The notes: generated from the sequence alone by a model not told the origin. A stretch of DNA of 64,000 bases from Taxillus chinensis (GCA_023512835.1 CM042086.1:14458309-14522308), one strand, 5' to 3'; positions 1 to 14,739 are shown, counted from the stretch's first letter. Numbers and translations: made by a program.

Positions 1-3000
1 TAATATTTTAATAATTACATGATTATATTATCTTAGTTGTTTTTTATACCAAACACGCAGTAAAAATAAAAAAAATTCATTACTTTGTCGTGTCAATTTC
101 ATTTCATTAAATTTAATTTCTACCGTGTTTTAAAGCAAGCACCTTGCTTTTGGATAGAGATAATCTTAGCTTAATTTGGGGTTTACTAATTACGCACAAC
201 ATATTCATTATTAAATCAAAGGTACGTTGTGCAAAAGTCAGAGCTACAGATTAAATCAAAGCTTCTGGAACATTCTTTATTGAATCTAAGACTTTTTTGA
301 GTGAGTGACATATGCTCATTGACAAAGTTCGATGCTCAAAGGTCCAATAGTAATTGAGATAATAAATAAAACTACACACATCCCGTCCCGAAGGGAGCAA
401 ATTTTGTTAAAACAGACATAATTTTTCAAATTAACATCCGTTCCTATGATTAAAATTAATTATTTGAATCTCCATCAGTCGTCGAATCAATCGTGCCGCC
501 ATTTTCACCTGTGTCATGCGTGCGTGGTTACGTCGGCGTCGAACCACCGGAAGGCTTGTCGCCGAGGCTTTACCTTCGTGCCGTCGCTGTCCCGCAGCCG
601 TCTCCACACGCTGAACACCGTTTCTGCAGTGTCCTGATCCAGTCGTCAATCATATAAATTTTATGCCATTATAAAAAATATACCAGTGATATATATATAT
701 ATATATAAAAGCTTATATCTTATATATTTATTTAAAAACCTTTTTATTATAATGCTATTTATTATCTAATGAAATAAAGTTTTAAAAAAATTTAACAAAT
801 AAAAATGAATTCAAAAATCTTAAGAAATATTTTTTAAAAAACTTTTCTGGATCCGTACCCTACTGAAAAACCAAAAAAAAAAAAAAAAAACTGTAGAAAA
901 ATGAAATGGAACTCCAGAATTTGATTTTTCTTCAGGTAGGAGCGTTGTTGAGTCACACACATTACCTGACTGACACAAACAATGTCGGGTCGGGTCATTA
1001 AATTATCTAGCCGCCCGCACATTCAATTACGTCAAGTCTCAAGTCCCGTCATTATCTTATTTTTGTTTTTATTTTTAAAATATAATAATTATAAATTAAA
1101 ATTTTAAAAAATAATTATTTTTTCTTTTATTATTTTTAATTTTAAATATTTATATCGGACATTTAGGAAAACATAAAACATACAACCAAACGTGCTCCAG
1201 TAGTGTCATTCATTCGGGTAGAAGCCCAATGGGCCGGACCTACCTCGTGGGTATACCAGATCAGGGCCCAGCCTAACTGATAGACTCACGGATGCCGATT
1301 GGGACAGGACAGCACTCGTATGACATTTTCCCACGACTGGCAAAGCTTTCTTGTCGACAGAGTCATAAAGACAATTTCCGAGGTCATCATAGTAATTTAC
1401 ATATATGGACCAGGCCCATTCACTCATGCCCATCTAATAAATAGTACACCACCAGCATGGTCCAGGCTCGTCCTTTAATCGATGTCAGGCCTACCCGACT
1501 AGCTGATATCGGCCTCATCTGGGCTTTGTCAGTTGTTAAACAAGAACCCTACAAAAGCCAGCCCAATCCAACAACTTGTCACTGGCTCGCGATAAAAAAT
1601 AATAATAATTAAAAATAATGATCAAGTATTCCCCTATCGTCCGTCACATGCATTTCATGCCAACTACTACGTACGTACCCTCCGTCATTCACGACTCTTG
1701 TTTCCCCGGTAAGGACTAAGGAAGATTATAATTGATCCAACCCCGGGAAAAAAGAAGCCAAACAAGCATGCCTTTCGAATTATTTCGAATGACCCCAAGT
1801 AACGGTGGAAGGAAAAAATCACGAAGCCAGTGATAACCAAGAATGTGCCGTTTGTTAAGTCTCAATATTGTAAGACCAAAATGGTAAATTAGCTGCATAA
1901 TTCAATAAAAACGAAAAAAATAGTGTAAGACTAACCAAACCTAACAGTACATGACAACTATAAAGTATATACATGTGACAATATAGTACTCTATACTACT
2001 CATTCAAACAGAGACAGAAGAACACGGTTGAGGCCATGGTCCCCTCCCTCCATTCAAATTTTAGAGAATTATTTTCTAGATATAAGTATATTTATTAAAA
2101 TGATGTCGTTTTAATGGGTCTTTATTCTTATTAATATATATATATATATAATAAGCAACCAATACTAACAATCAAAACAATCATCATCAAAATCATTAAG
2201 CACATTACCCTATCATCGTTCACAAAGCATTGAGAACCATTATCCACTTCTATAATCAATGTCATCTTCCACGCTAACCACCTATTACAACAGAAATCAG
2301 AATTACCTTACATCATTAAGGGAATTAGCCCAACATAACACAAACCAAAATTATTCTCCATTGTTGTAGATTATCAGTGTCTCCTATTGTACATAACAAA
2401 AAATTCTGATACTCCACCTTTAAGGGACACTATTTCTCATATTACAACCCCTATGATCATGTCTTTTATCGTACAAACTGTCCCAACAAGAAAATGTCTT
2501 CAGTGGCACAATCAACAACAAGAACCAATATCATTAATTCTTTATCATTAACAATACAATCACAAACATATTTAGGGTTCACCATATGATGAACAAATCA
2601 AGCATGTACAACTTATAAATGGGACAATCATAATCATACAATCAATTCAATAGTATACCCATATTTTGACACATATTATACTTCTATGTTCATTATTTAT
2701 TGGTTCTGCCATCTCATGTCCCATAGTTTACATTTGAGTTACATTTAGGACAATGAATTTTTTAGGAGTTTAGTAGGTGACACGTAGTGTAGTATAGGTT
2801 AGTTTGCTTGTTTTTTTTTTCATTATTTTGTTTACAGTTATTTTTGTGTAATTTTGTTTTTGAGTTTAGAGGCCACTTGCTTATTAATATTGAACTTGAA
2901 CACTTAAACTACGTGTAAGTCCATGTGTTTAATGCAAAGTGTTAATTGAGTTTATTTAGCTATGCAATATTAGAATTAGATTTAAGTATCTTGAGTGGGG

Positions 3001-6000
3001 ACGGTAAATTACATTGTCTAGTATTGATACTTATAAGTACAATTGAAATATTTAAAACTGTTGATTGATTCATCTTTATTTGTTGTCTTAATTGAGAAGT
3101 TCAAGTAACAAGGTCTCTTTATCAAACCTCTAATCAGAGGTCGCCACCAATCATTGCTGCTATCAAATAATAGGAATAAAATTCCTAGTAGGATTGATAG
3201 GGTAAACTTTTATGCCTTCGACATCAGAAGCCTCTCACCTTTGAGTGTTAACCCATAATGCTTGTAATCGAATGTCAATCGTTGCTAACTATTATGTAAG
3301 ATTTTGGCTTGATAACTGTTGTTTGTTTGCTCTCCAAATAGCCTGCAATTCCTTATCATCACTATGAGATTTGTTGTCACCACTACTACTAATTTGAACT
3401 ATCAACTAGGAGTAAATCGATCTAATATCAATTGAAATAGTGTGTCGATTGAATAATCAACACACAATTGATTAATATTGAGAAAAACTTGCTCAAATCA
3501 AAAGACTTGGATAAAATAGAGCAAAAAACTCAAAGAAATTTAAAATTCTTCAATAATCATAATAGTGATAATTTGCCATTAGAATTACCCTACATTCTTC
3601 TTTATATCCATACATAGGATTACAATGATAGTTAAATACCTAGCAATTACATGAAAACACTCTAGGTAGTAATTAATTAACAATTAATTAAATGAGAATA
3701 AACAAATAAAATAATTGTGAAACTAGATTCTTAGGTTATCATTCATGATCGTACACATCAAGGTTGGTCACACAGCTAATACTGCGAGTGATTTTATGCT
3801 TTCATTGATTACATATTAAGAGCTTGATGGTAGCATGGCTCATAGTCATAGCAAGTCTAATCATAAGATTTTAGATGATAATAGCTTTCACACTTGTGAT
3901 GCATCTGTCAAGTTGTTCAACTACATATATTTTCAATTAACAGCGACTCCAAATTAATAGCTTTCATCGTATTAAATTTCTATGATGGAATATAGATTAT
4001 GTATTTTAAGTTTTCTGCATGAGATATCGTATTTTATAAAGGTTATAATATAAACAATGAAAACCCATGCCCTCCAAAAACCATTTGTCAAAGGCTAGAT
4101 GTTGTTATATTAAATATAAAGTAGCAATTAGAGAAACTAAATTTATTTTTAACAAAAGTTCAATGGCAGCTATATATTAAAATAACTGAGCGGTTCTGAT
4201 AAAATTTAACAGACTAATTAATAATCTGGTTGGTAGTAGATTAACCGCTACTATAAAAAGTTGAATCTATACTAGCTGTCGACTAAACCGCAGCTTAGAC
4301 CGATGATTGCATGTAAAATAGCCATAGGCGTTTGTTTACGGCACTCATGTGCCACTATAGCCCACAGCGCTGGTTTTATACACATATACCAGTAGTTGGA
4401 AACCCCTGCTAGAGCATTTCCCCCATTGTACTGCTAATTTTTATTAGATCCAAAAACTTGATTATGCAAAAAATTACAGGTAGCGTGGTATATATATGTA
4501 CCAATTGTGAAGGTGATCATACTATATAGTATGTACTAAAAACTAATAGACCTCAGTCTCACACGAGTAATTGGTGCACGTGCATTCTACGTGTAGACTT
4601 TTTTTTCATTACAATTATACTATTTACTCTTGAGATTAATCTCTTTGTAACGCTGTGTGATATGGCCCAAACAAGGTTTAAAATTAAAATTGTTTATTAA
4701 ATAACACTTCTTATAAACATTTAATGCAATTACGTTGAACGAGTTGTGGAGATAAAATGAAAAGATAGAATTTTTGGGAATCATTTCTTCCCAAGCAAAT
4801 ATTTTGTGATTGATTGGACATTCATGTTTTTTGGTTGTCCCATTTTTCCTTAGTATACGATTGACGAGTTATATAATATTAATCTTTTCTTTAAAAAAAA
4901 ATAATAATGCATTGGGCTATACTTTTTTTTTTACCCTCAGGTAATATGTTTCGGCGCCTCACTTGGGGCTCACGGGTTAGCTACAGACACATGGTGAGTT
5001 TGGAATTTGGAAAAAAAACACTAATTTTTAATAAGCGAGACTGAAACGCATGAAGGCTGGACTGAAGTTAAGGGAGACTGCAGAGCTTGGTAGCTAGCCC
5101 GATAGGCGCCGTACATTAATGGCTGAGTTCTGATAAATGAGCAACACTGCGAACTGCTGCTTCAGTGTCCACAATTGACTGATTGGATCGTCAATCGTGC
5201 GCGCAGTCGGGTCCCACCCTTCAATTTCTTTTGAACGTTCCATATCATATATATATGTGTGTGTGGGTGTGTGTGTGTCTCGCTAATATATAAATTACAA
5301 TACCATAGTGTTAAATTTCATATAATTGATACCCTCTTAGGTTCATGTATTTTTATCCAATAAATGAGTATTTGCCTTGGGTGGATGGAAATAGGGTATT
5401 AGAAAGTAAGGTTATGTTTGTTTTTTATATTTTCAAATAGTTATTTTTAGGTATATAAAACATAAAATTAAGAATATTAAAAAATTATTTTTATTCCTTA
5501 AAACCTAAAAAGTGAAATAAGTTTTTATTATTTCTAGTTTTTATTATTTTATTCAGTTATTAAATTTTGAAAATAACAACATAAAAGTTTTTAACCTTAC
5601 ATGAATGTTTTTTTGTTTTCGTATTTAAAATATGATACTTTAAGTACACAAAATTAAAACTCAAAATAACAAAAGTTTTTTTTTCACTTTTTAGGTCATA
5701 GAAAAATGAAAATATTTTTTTATTTTTAATTTTATATTTCCTGTACTCAAAAATAAATATTGTTGAATTGTGGAGGACCTTGATTATGATCCAACAACAA
5801 TCTAGAGAAAAATAACCGAATACCCAAACTCTAGCCCAAGCAATTTAAGTAATTAACTGAAAAAGTCAAAAATAAATATAAACCTCTAATATGAGAGTTT
5901 ATAATTGTCAATAGCCAATAATATGAATAATCTGAATACATAATTGTCATAGACAAGGCCTATTTTTAGGCAAGCTAGTAACTAGGAATTGGAAAGATAT

Positions 6001-6790
6001 TACAATTAGGAAACTAAGGTAAAATACTAAAATACCCTAATACGAATTAAATAAAGGAAAGTAATAAAAAAGAAAGACTTTTAATACGATAAGGAAAGTA
6101 AATATAATAAAAATCCTAGTACTAGTAGATGTCTTGCGCAACACGATACGTGCACGTAATACACGTCACGGACAGTTCTCATCAAATTCCTTTATGCTGA
6201 TGATATTTTTATTAGTTCCATAATTATAATTCACAACTATTTTTAAACCATCACATGTTTCTTAATAATGATCCCCCGAGTGAAACAAATCGGGTTGTGG
6301 GCTAATGATGCCACAGAAAAGGATTTATCATCAAAAAAAAACAAAGAGAATTAGAATTGAGGTCTAAATGAATTGTATGAGAAATTAATTTCATCCGGCT
6401 AAAATTTTAAAATATTAATTTCTGGATAATTAAATATAGCATGCGGTGTTTTTTTTTTTTTTTGTTTTCTTTCCCTCGTCGCCTCGCCTGAAATAAATAA
6501 TAGCACTTTTATAAGAAGTTACCACCCGGTACCGGGTCACCTCCACCTCAATTCAATTCGGTCCAGCCAGCCCAGCAGACCCGCGAAGATAAACAAAGCA
6601 AAGCAGTTAATAGAAACAGCATGTGTGTGTCTGTTACAAAACAAAAACTGACGTTGCGTAACTGGCGTTGCGCTGCGACCCCACAACGCACTCCACAAGA
6701 AACGAGGCTTGCCGGTGCTAACATGCGCCTGGGGAGGTGAAGAACGCACCTCACCCACCACACCACCCCCCGTCACTCACCCTCACCCCC
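1..6790. other. AT-rich intergenic DNA, no gene recognised
   Basis: I found no supportable protein gene here. The stretch is AT-rich, with short (TA)n runs near 689-707 and 2135-2151 and a TG run near 5248-5278. A more GC-rich patch at about 1200-1560 looks like part of an old repeat, but I could not assign it to a family. Near 6182-6215 a short reading reads IKFLYADDIF, which resembles the YADD box of a reverse transcriptase. It is isolated and too short to call an element. Confidence 0.5.
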
Positions 6791-6800
6791 ACCCCCACCC

Positions 6801-6810
6801 TATAATAAAA
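6801..6810 (+). promoter_or_regulatory. Candidate TATA box for MIR396b
   Basis: The sequence TATAATAAAA lies about 200 bases upstream of the MIR396b hairpin on the same strand. It is followed by a CT-rich leader with a (CT)n run at about 6916-6934. The spacing suits a Pol II primary microRNA transcript starting near 6830-6840. The start site itself is inferred. Confidence 0.4.
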
Positions 6811-7000
6811 GCTGGTTTACACACGACACATACATTGTAGGGGGGGTGGTCCATGATATAATTTGTATGGTCTCCTAACCTTTCTATCGTCTCGCCCTAC
6901 CCTTTACCCTATACACACTCTCTCTCTCTCTCTCTAATTATCAGTTCTAGCTGATGGGATCGAAATTGCGAGATCTGATGCTATCACAACATGAATTTTC

Positions 7001-7141
7001 AAATCCTGGCCGTGCTTTTCCACAGCTTTCTTGAACTTTCTTTCCCCTGCTTGACACTTGATGAGATCTCTCCACCTACGTCAAACAATTCTTAAAAGAA
7101 AGCTCAAGAAAGCTGTGGGAAGACATGGCGATTCAGGATTT
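7001..7141 (+). ncRNA. MIR396b-type microRNA precursor hairpin
   Basis: The 21-nt mature microRNA is at 7018-7038. It begins TTCCACAGCTTTCTTGAAC and ends TT, which is the miR396b form. The star strand is at 7102-7122 (begins GCTCAAGAAAGCTGTGGG). The two pair with 2-nt 3' overhangs and one clear mismatch, at miR position 18, plus a G:U at position 2. The stem continues outward: GCCGTG (7009-7014) pairs with CATGGC, and AAATCCTG (7001-7008) pairs with CAGGATTT (7134-7141). The loop side is 63 nt. The miR396 family is known to target GRF transcription factor mRNAs and so limit cell proliferation. The targets in this species are not in the window. A second family member lies 7.4 kb downstream on the opposite strand. 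Confidence 0.95.
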
Positions 7142-10100
7142 CACGCTTCCCACGACGCCGTTTCACGCCTGTGAGAGATCGACCATGCACCCTCCCTCCC
7201 TCCCTCTCTCTCTGTCTCTACCACGCTAGCTAATTCTAGCATAATTTGAGCTCTTATCACCTGTCTTCATAATTCTTTTCGGATCTGCTAATCTGGGTTA
7301 ATACTCTCCTTGGAGCTGCCATAATTAATGTTTGTTTACTAGCTTGTTTGTTTCGCAATCCTTAATTTAATTTATACTATGCTTACTTCATTATTATAAC
7401 TTTTAATCTCTTTCTTTGGTCATGCAGCAGAATTACTAGGTAGCTAAAGTGTGAGGGTACACTACACGTGACAGTAATTTTCTTCTTTAATTAGTTTCAT
7501 TTATTCATTTTTATAGTATGTGTGTATATATATATACACACCGTATTTCTTTTTCCAATATACACACAAAATTAATGTTGTATACATTAATCCTCATTCT
7601 GGCCCACATGTTTATTGGTTTAGGTAAGGATTAGTGAGGATTACGTGATAAGTAGTCTAATCAAATTACTGAATATTGAAATACTAACATGTTTGTTAAG
7701 TGTATTATATACCGGTGGCCTCGGCCTCCCCAAAAAGCATTAATTCTCTCCACCCAAGAACATCATTGCAATACGTTTGAGCCATGCACGAAGATGAGGA
7801 GGCAGCAGAAAAGTTTTCCTTCAGCGCGTTTTTACCGGAAGGGATGATAGATCTCCTTGTTGGTGCCATATTATTTTTGTCTGTCCTCTGACCTTGTCCC
7901 CTCCATTTCTGTGAAAAAGAAGCTAAACCTTTGTCACCATGCGACTCCCTTTTTCCTCTCTCTAAACTCCAACCATTTACAGTTGTATAGTTGATATCTC
8001 TTGGGGAAACCTGATGATATTATTTTGTAATGTTCTTCACACACACACACACACATGTACATATATATATATATATATATATTCATATACATATACATAT
8101 GGTGATCTATATATACTTGCTGCAATGATTCCAAACAGCTAGCCTCAATATTTATCCTCAGTATATTAATTTAAAATTCAGGTAATGGTTAGAAGAATGC
8201 TAACTGGAATCATATAGAGTAACTTAAGAAAACATAAGTATGTCACGGGGATTAGAAAATGAAAATTAATGCATGTTGTCATATCTATACATGTAAATGA
8301 CAGAGGGAAGATACGCATCTCAATTTACAGACTATTAATTTTCCCAGCGCACCAGACGAACCAATTAAACCATATATGAACCTTGGTTTACTTCATATAT
8401 AATGAAAAATACAACTCTTTTATTCAGATTTCTTTTTCTTGCGACATATATTACCATCAGATGATTATGTTATTCCATTTTTTATTGGTTGCAATATGCC
8501 TTTTTTTTTCCTTCCCATATAGGAGGTTATTGCTTCCGTCTCTATTCATTTTTGTGGTGTTTGCTGAAGTGAAAAATTATGAATGATGTCGTTCTTTAGC
8601 TAATAAATTGCCTTTCTAAAAGGCTTGTAGATGCCTTCCTTTCACAGTTCTAAAACAAGAACAAATAAACAGAGTGGTAGCAAATGTACAATGGTGGATC
8701 AAAACCATTACTTGGATTATGAAAATTGGGCCTCACAAAAAAAGGCAAATATATTGCTCTTCACACCATAAAATCTAATAGGATCGATGCAGGATGGATC
8801 AACCCAATCGTTCATCAGCCGCGAAAATTGGGCCGCACAGAAATCGCAGGCATGGGTGCGCTTCACAAATCAGTAAGATAATGTTGAATTATACACGTGG
8901 AAAAGACTCGATTATAATGTTAAAAAAGAAAGATAGAAAGAAACTATGAGGTTATTATAAGAATTGCATTTAAAAACCAAGAACTATATAAATGTTTTTA
9001 CCCATGCTTTTGCCCATGTTACGATTTTTATTATCTAAAAAAGCAAGGGTGAGATCTTCTTTAGTGCGTATACCTAAAAATATATTCAAACTACCAATGT
9101 TTAATTTCATCCATGTTACGAATTCCAATATTTGAAGTCTAAGAAGGTGGTGTATAACTTATATGAGTATTTGGAGATTTATATCATTATCAAATATCAG
9201 CCAATTGTATATCATATGTTCAAACTAAAAATGTTTTATTTGGGTTTGGTTTCTCAGTTTTTCATAGTACATAGAAAACCGATTATATTATGGTTCAGGG
9301 TCTCGGTTGGTTTAATTATCAAAGTCAAACAGTGTTCACCACTAATTATTTTGACGAATAAAGCCTACTGTCAAAGTCTGAGAGTGACTGCCTGCTGGCT
9401 AATTAAAAGATGAGCTTTCGATCGAAAGTGTTGGGCGTGGTCCTTGTGAGTATATTGGAGGCTAGCTAGAGTGGCTCCATGTTGGCCACTGATTGCTATG
9501 TAGATGTCATGTGCACTTCCTTGGTCATGAGTACAGTGATGTGTGCTTGTGCAAGTAGATGTTCGCAACCATCTTATGTAGTTCATCATCCCATGAATCT
9601 GAAGGTGTGGTATGGTCTTATATTTATATATATATATAGTATGCTTGGACAGAGATGAATAAAGTAAAACCAACTGAGGTTCTTAGTGGAGAAAACATTG
9701 AGTGGGCTAAAAGGTAACTATCGAGTTGAGGTAATGAGGGAACATTTTGGGCAAGCGTGACCTACTTCTTTGTGATACATGACTGGCGTATGAGTGGTGG
9801 TGGTGGAATTCCATCCATCACACACCCATATCTCTCTTGGGGACTGATCATATGTGAGGATGTTTTAATCAATATCTGGCCACTTTTAGTTATAAGTTTT
9901 CTTTATATAAATGCAAAATACAAAAAATTATACGGAATATAAAATATAAAAACTATTTGAAGCTGAAGACAAAAGGAGGAAAAAAAAAACTGAACATCAC
10001 TTCTGTTACCTAAAGAGGCATCCATTTTCACAAAGTCAAAGAAGAGGGTAAAGAAAATTTTTAAGGGGTGACTTTAAAAGGTAACAGGGAAAGGAGAAAA

Positions 10101-13100
10101 ATAATAGAGAGGGGGAGAGATGGCGGGCAGTTGGAAGACACGTAAGCCAATCAATGAGTGTATGGAGAGCCTCAGAGTGACTGCGGCGATTTGTCATGTT
10201 GTGGGGGTTAAAAAGAAGTTAAAAGCCCTGATTTGGGAAAGGGCGTGGGGTGGTGGTACAAGTTTTTGACAGTGAGCACTGGAGCCCTTCCTTCATTATG
10301 TTTTCAGTACGGAATTGCTATTAATTCCAAAATTTGCAGAAACAGCTGGTTCGAATCCCTTTGCAGCAGCCCAATTATATGGACTCGTCCTTCCACAGCC
10401 TTTTGCAGAGAAGGGAAAACAAAACACCAAAAAAAAAAAAGGACAAATACTAAAACTTACATTTCAACTGCCACTGTCAATGTTGTACTTCAAATAAAAG
10501 CGGTGTTTATTATAAATATAAATAATTAAAATTTTGCAGCCAAAAAAAATTAATACTTACAGACAGTACTACTATACTACTTACACGCTTACGTCACACA
10601 TCAAGACCGCCTCTGCGACCACTTGAAAACGTTTCTCCTTGCTTTGCGTTGCTCATGATCATCTCTCGTGGCCCTCTTCATGCTCTGATGCATCTACGTC
10701 GTCACCCACCCAAGCCAGGCCGCTGGATTATTCTGCAAGGACGTCGCGTGTTGCTAACGTCTGCTACTACATTTTCTTTTCCTTTTCTTTTTTGTTTTTT
10801 TTTTTTTCATTTTTCATGCGCTTGTTTATATTAGTTTTTATATTTGTCTTTTGCCGAACGTGATTCACACCGTACCGGCCGGAAGCAGTGCGGTAGTCAG
10901 GAAATACATTCACTACCATAGATTGGTTCAATCTCATCCCTTTGCAGGGCAGGGGTTTAGGGGTAGTAAGTTGGGGTCAGGATTTACAACACACTCACAC
11001 AAATCAAAATGTTAAAATAAAAGAAGACTAATGAGCACAGTCGAAACTAATTGATTGATGTAAATTAAATTTTTATTTAACTATAACATAACACATGAGC
11101 AGTTAAATTAAAGTGAAATGTGAACAGTTAATTATAATTGAACAATTTGAATTACAATTACCCTCAATGCACTCTTTTTTTATCATTACTATCACATTAA
11201 GGGCAATTATAATAATATCTGTTTAATTATATATATAATTTAAAAACAAAATTTACAATTTCAATCAGTTCATTGCATTGTAGTAAAATCATAACTGATG
11301 TCATAGACAATGATAGATTCTTAAATTTATTATTTTTTATTCTACTAATCCGGCATGCTATTAGATCATTATAATTATTCATCAATTACTCAACCGTATA
11401 TAAAACTCATTTAAATAAGAGTAGATACAAATTTTGATTTTCCAGTGACATTGAAATGTGTTAGTTATGTTTTATTACTTTTAATTCATAAAATAATGTC
11501 ATTATATACATTTTATACTATAATATGCATTATGGTTACTATAAATTTGTCCTATTAGGGCACTAGTAGTTTTTAAATTATTTTTTTAATACATTGAGAA
11601 ACAAAAATTAAATATAAATTTTGTGGGAATAATTTTATAATTTGTTAATTTTTTCCTAAATTTTAAAAAACCAATCCAATAATAAATATGCTACTCTTAG
11701 GATACAAAATACATACAATAATAAAAAATCATTTTGTTGGTTAGATATTGAGAAACTATAATTTACTATTTACTGTTTTTTATTTAAACTTTAGTGTTTG
11801 AGGTCTATTTTGAACATGTAGTTGGTCATTCATTAGTATATTATTAGTATATTGCTGGATAAAATATTTTAAGTAACTCAATGATTGCGCGTTAGTTTAC
11901 TTTATTAGTATATTACTAGTATTGTAGGTGGGTTTGGGAAAATAATTATGCAGGCGTGGGCACTAGTCGAATTAGGGAAAGAATCTTGTGGAATTAAATG
12001 GTTGCTCATTAATTTACTTTATTAAATTTAATCATTTTCATTTTCATCAAATCAATTATTTTCTCGCTCATACTCAATGCACGGACCGTCAATCATTTTA
12101 AACGATCCGGCAACATTGGATCCGAAGCCACCCACCGATTTAACTATGAAATAATATGATTATCTTCCCAAAAAAATGAAAAAAATAAAATTAAAAAAAA
12201 TAAAATTTAAAAAAAAAAATGCTTACCCCTGCACCAACTGATTTCAATCCTACTCACTGATGTGAATATCAATACATACAAACTTCGTTTACAACCCTCC
12301 ATATTCTTTGAAACAGGAGTTCAATACTGGTCACATTCCTTCCTTCGCGACTGACATTGTCACACCCTCCCACACCCTCTCATCTAATTAAACGCTACCT
12401 ATCTTTAAAAATGGATCCCAAATTAACCTAGTCATTCCCAATATATATGAAAAGAGCAAAAGCTCAGAGACATAGAGGCAAAAGATTAGCTTCCAAGACG
12501 AGACACACGTACTGTTTATGTACACAAACAAACGATTAGTGTTTAGGTAATTGAAGCCTTGGAACTGTGCCGAATCTTATACATCTGCATACACGGTTAT
12601 ACATATATACCCTCACGAGTACGATGCAAAACACGCACGCTGGTCCTGCGCCACTGGTCATCAAGTATAAAAATCTTGATAACAGTGACGAAGATCCTCG
12701 GTTCATTGTCGGCCTCCCCCTATGCAAAGTATTGCCCTCTGTCGTCCTTACGTGACTGCTGACGTGTGACTCCGATCGCCTCCTTTTTTCACAGATCACT
12801 TTAATAGTAATAAAAATAGATATAGATCCTCCTTTTCCAGAGCTTACTTATGGCTCGATTTTCAATGAGAAATCCATAGGCTAATCACATATTAAATCAA
12901 ATCACGTATCTACGTGAAATCAGTGTCTACCTTTATCACTACACTGTGCATGGCGGGGTTGAAGACTTACCAAATCAAACAAATGAAGGACATCCACATA
13001 ATTGATAATTGTACGCACATATACATATAACACAAGAAAAAAGGCCTCTGTTTAAAACCCAAGTAAATAAAATTAAGGTCAATAGTTGGTGTAAGGATGA

Positions 13101-14283
13101 AATTGCGGATGACTTTTCATTCTTCTCTTTAAACGCATCGCCTCAATTGGACCTGGCGTTTCAAAATAACTTACCCCAATTTGATTGTCACCATCTAATA
13201 AGCTGGTCCATTTGGCAAAAGCATAATTGACACTTTTTATTAGGACGTTCATAATTGTATACATACATCCAAAAGAGACAACCATTCATGGCCATAGCGT
13301 TACAGCCACACCTACAATATACCTGATTAATTAAAGCCGGGCCACACTTTTTTAATGATCTATAATAATAATAATATAAAAAAAAGAGTAAAAGAATTAT
13401 GGTTCGCTGGCTGGGAATGGGCAAGGCAGATCCAGGTCCCTGTACAAGTGGGATCAATATATATCTGTAATGCCAGCTAATTTTGGGCCATAATACAAGT
13501 ATTAGGTTATACATATGATCGTTGATCCCATTCGATAATTAATGTTGACTGACGAACTAAAAGAGGGATCACCCAAAACAAAAAAAGAAAAAATAAATAA
13601 ATAAAAAAGGCCATAAAAATATTTTAAAGCTATTAAAAAAGAAAAAAGAACGTTGGTAAATTTACTTGTAATGACAGTTTATATACAGTGAAACTGCAAC
13701 TTTCAGATCGGAGATTCATGAACATTACAACCTCAAATTAGTATTGGAAGAAGCCAAGATCTTGAATCAGGGTGCACGCATGTTAATGCTGGTACCATGT
13801 TCCTAGCTTCCAAAACTAGCTTTCAAATCTGTAAGACTTGAAACATGTGATCATAAGATGAAAACGCTTAATGAAGATCTATGATAAAATGAAGGTAAAA
13901 AACCAGAACAATTAAACCTTCCACACATCCATACATTATTTTGATTTTACTTGTAATTTATTGGGAAAGTGAATTTCAGGTAGGGACTGGGAGGAAGGAG
14001 AAAATTAAAAAAAAGATACGAGCAAAAATTAGTATGATCGGAGTAAATCGAGCATGAAGACTGTAATTAACTAACAACATAAACCACATAGAAAAGTCAT
14101 GATCAATCTGGTCCATAGATATAACAAATATCTCCAATTTCAGATCCGGTGTATGCACCTCAGCCCAACTCCAGTCACTTGTGCTTCACATGATGCCGCA
14201 TCTTCATGATACTTTTTTATTTATTTATTTGAGTTAGTTTATGATTATGGATATGAAACTGATTAAAATTACTTGGGTCATTT

Positions 14284-14335
<52 letters not shown>

Positions 14336-14434
14336 AGAGAGAGAGAGAGAGAGTTTTGTGTAAAGAAATCACCTATATATAATACATAAACAAGCTAGGA
14401 TCCATGGAGACCACCGATTGGCCTGCATATTTTT
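7142..14434. other. Region between the two MIR396 genes, no protein gene recognised
   Basis: This 7.3-kb stretch contains only short, low-complexity reading frames. It holds CA and TA microsatellites at about 8039-8080, a TA run near 9623-9639, and a compound microsatellite at 14289-14353 close to the 3' side of the second MIR396. Both primary microRNA transcripts would run into this region, so their 3' ends should lie within it. I see no convincing polyadenylation site. Confidence 0.5.
14289..14353. repeat. Compound microsatellite (TA)n then (GA)n
   Basis: About 44 bases of alternating TA are followed directly by a short GA tract. It lies about 80-150 bases outside the 3' arm of the MIR396a hairpin, so it probably lies in the 3' part of the primary transcript. 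Confidence 0.9.
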
Positions 14435-14598
14435 GGGCCTGTCCGTATCATCCCACAGCTTTATTGAACCGAAAGCCATAAAAATTTATGTACACGTACA
14501 CATGTACATGTGTCTAATAAAACCACATCGTACGCTTAAAGTACCATGATTTAAGAGCCGCAGTTCAAGAAAGCTGTGGAAGAACACGAATAGGACCA
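14435..14598 (-). ncRNA. MIR396a-type microRNA precursor hairpin
   Basis: On the minus strand the mature 21-mer runs from 14581 down to 14561. It begins TTCCACAGCTTTCTTGAAC and ends TG, the miR396a form. The star strand runs from 14469 to 14449 and begins GTTCAATAAAGCTGTGGG, the sequence type known for miR396a-3p. The duplex has 2-nt 3' overhangs, a single C/T mismatch opposite miR position 13, and a G:U at position 2. The terminal loop region is 91 nt and contains a TGTACA-rich palindrome at about 14489-14513. The outer stem is weaker than in the MIR396b copy. The gene faces MIR396b (convergent). GRF mRNAs are the established family targets. Confidence 0.95.
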
Positions 14599-14739
14599 TC
14601 CTCCTCCAGAGCCGTACACCGATCTGACCTTTCATCGCACTCAAAACCATAATTTATTCATACCAAGTAGCCAGAGTTTCTGAAGAGATGCACAGTGATT
14701 AGAAGAAAAAAAAAAACACACACACACACACTCGGAGAG

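Noticed and set aside
5762..6141. TGTTG...CAACA segment considered as a solo LTR
   Set aside because: The bases flanking it (AATAT and CGATA) do not form a target duplication, and no primer binding site or coding part is present.
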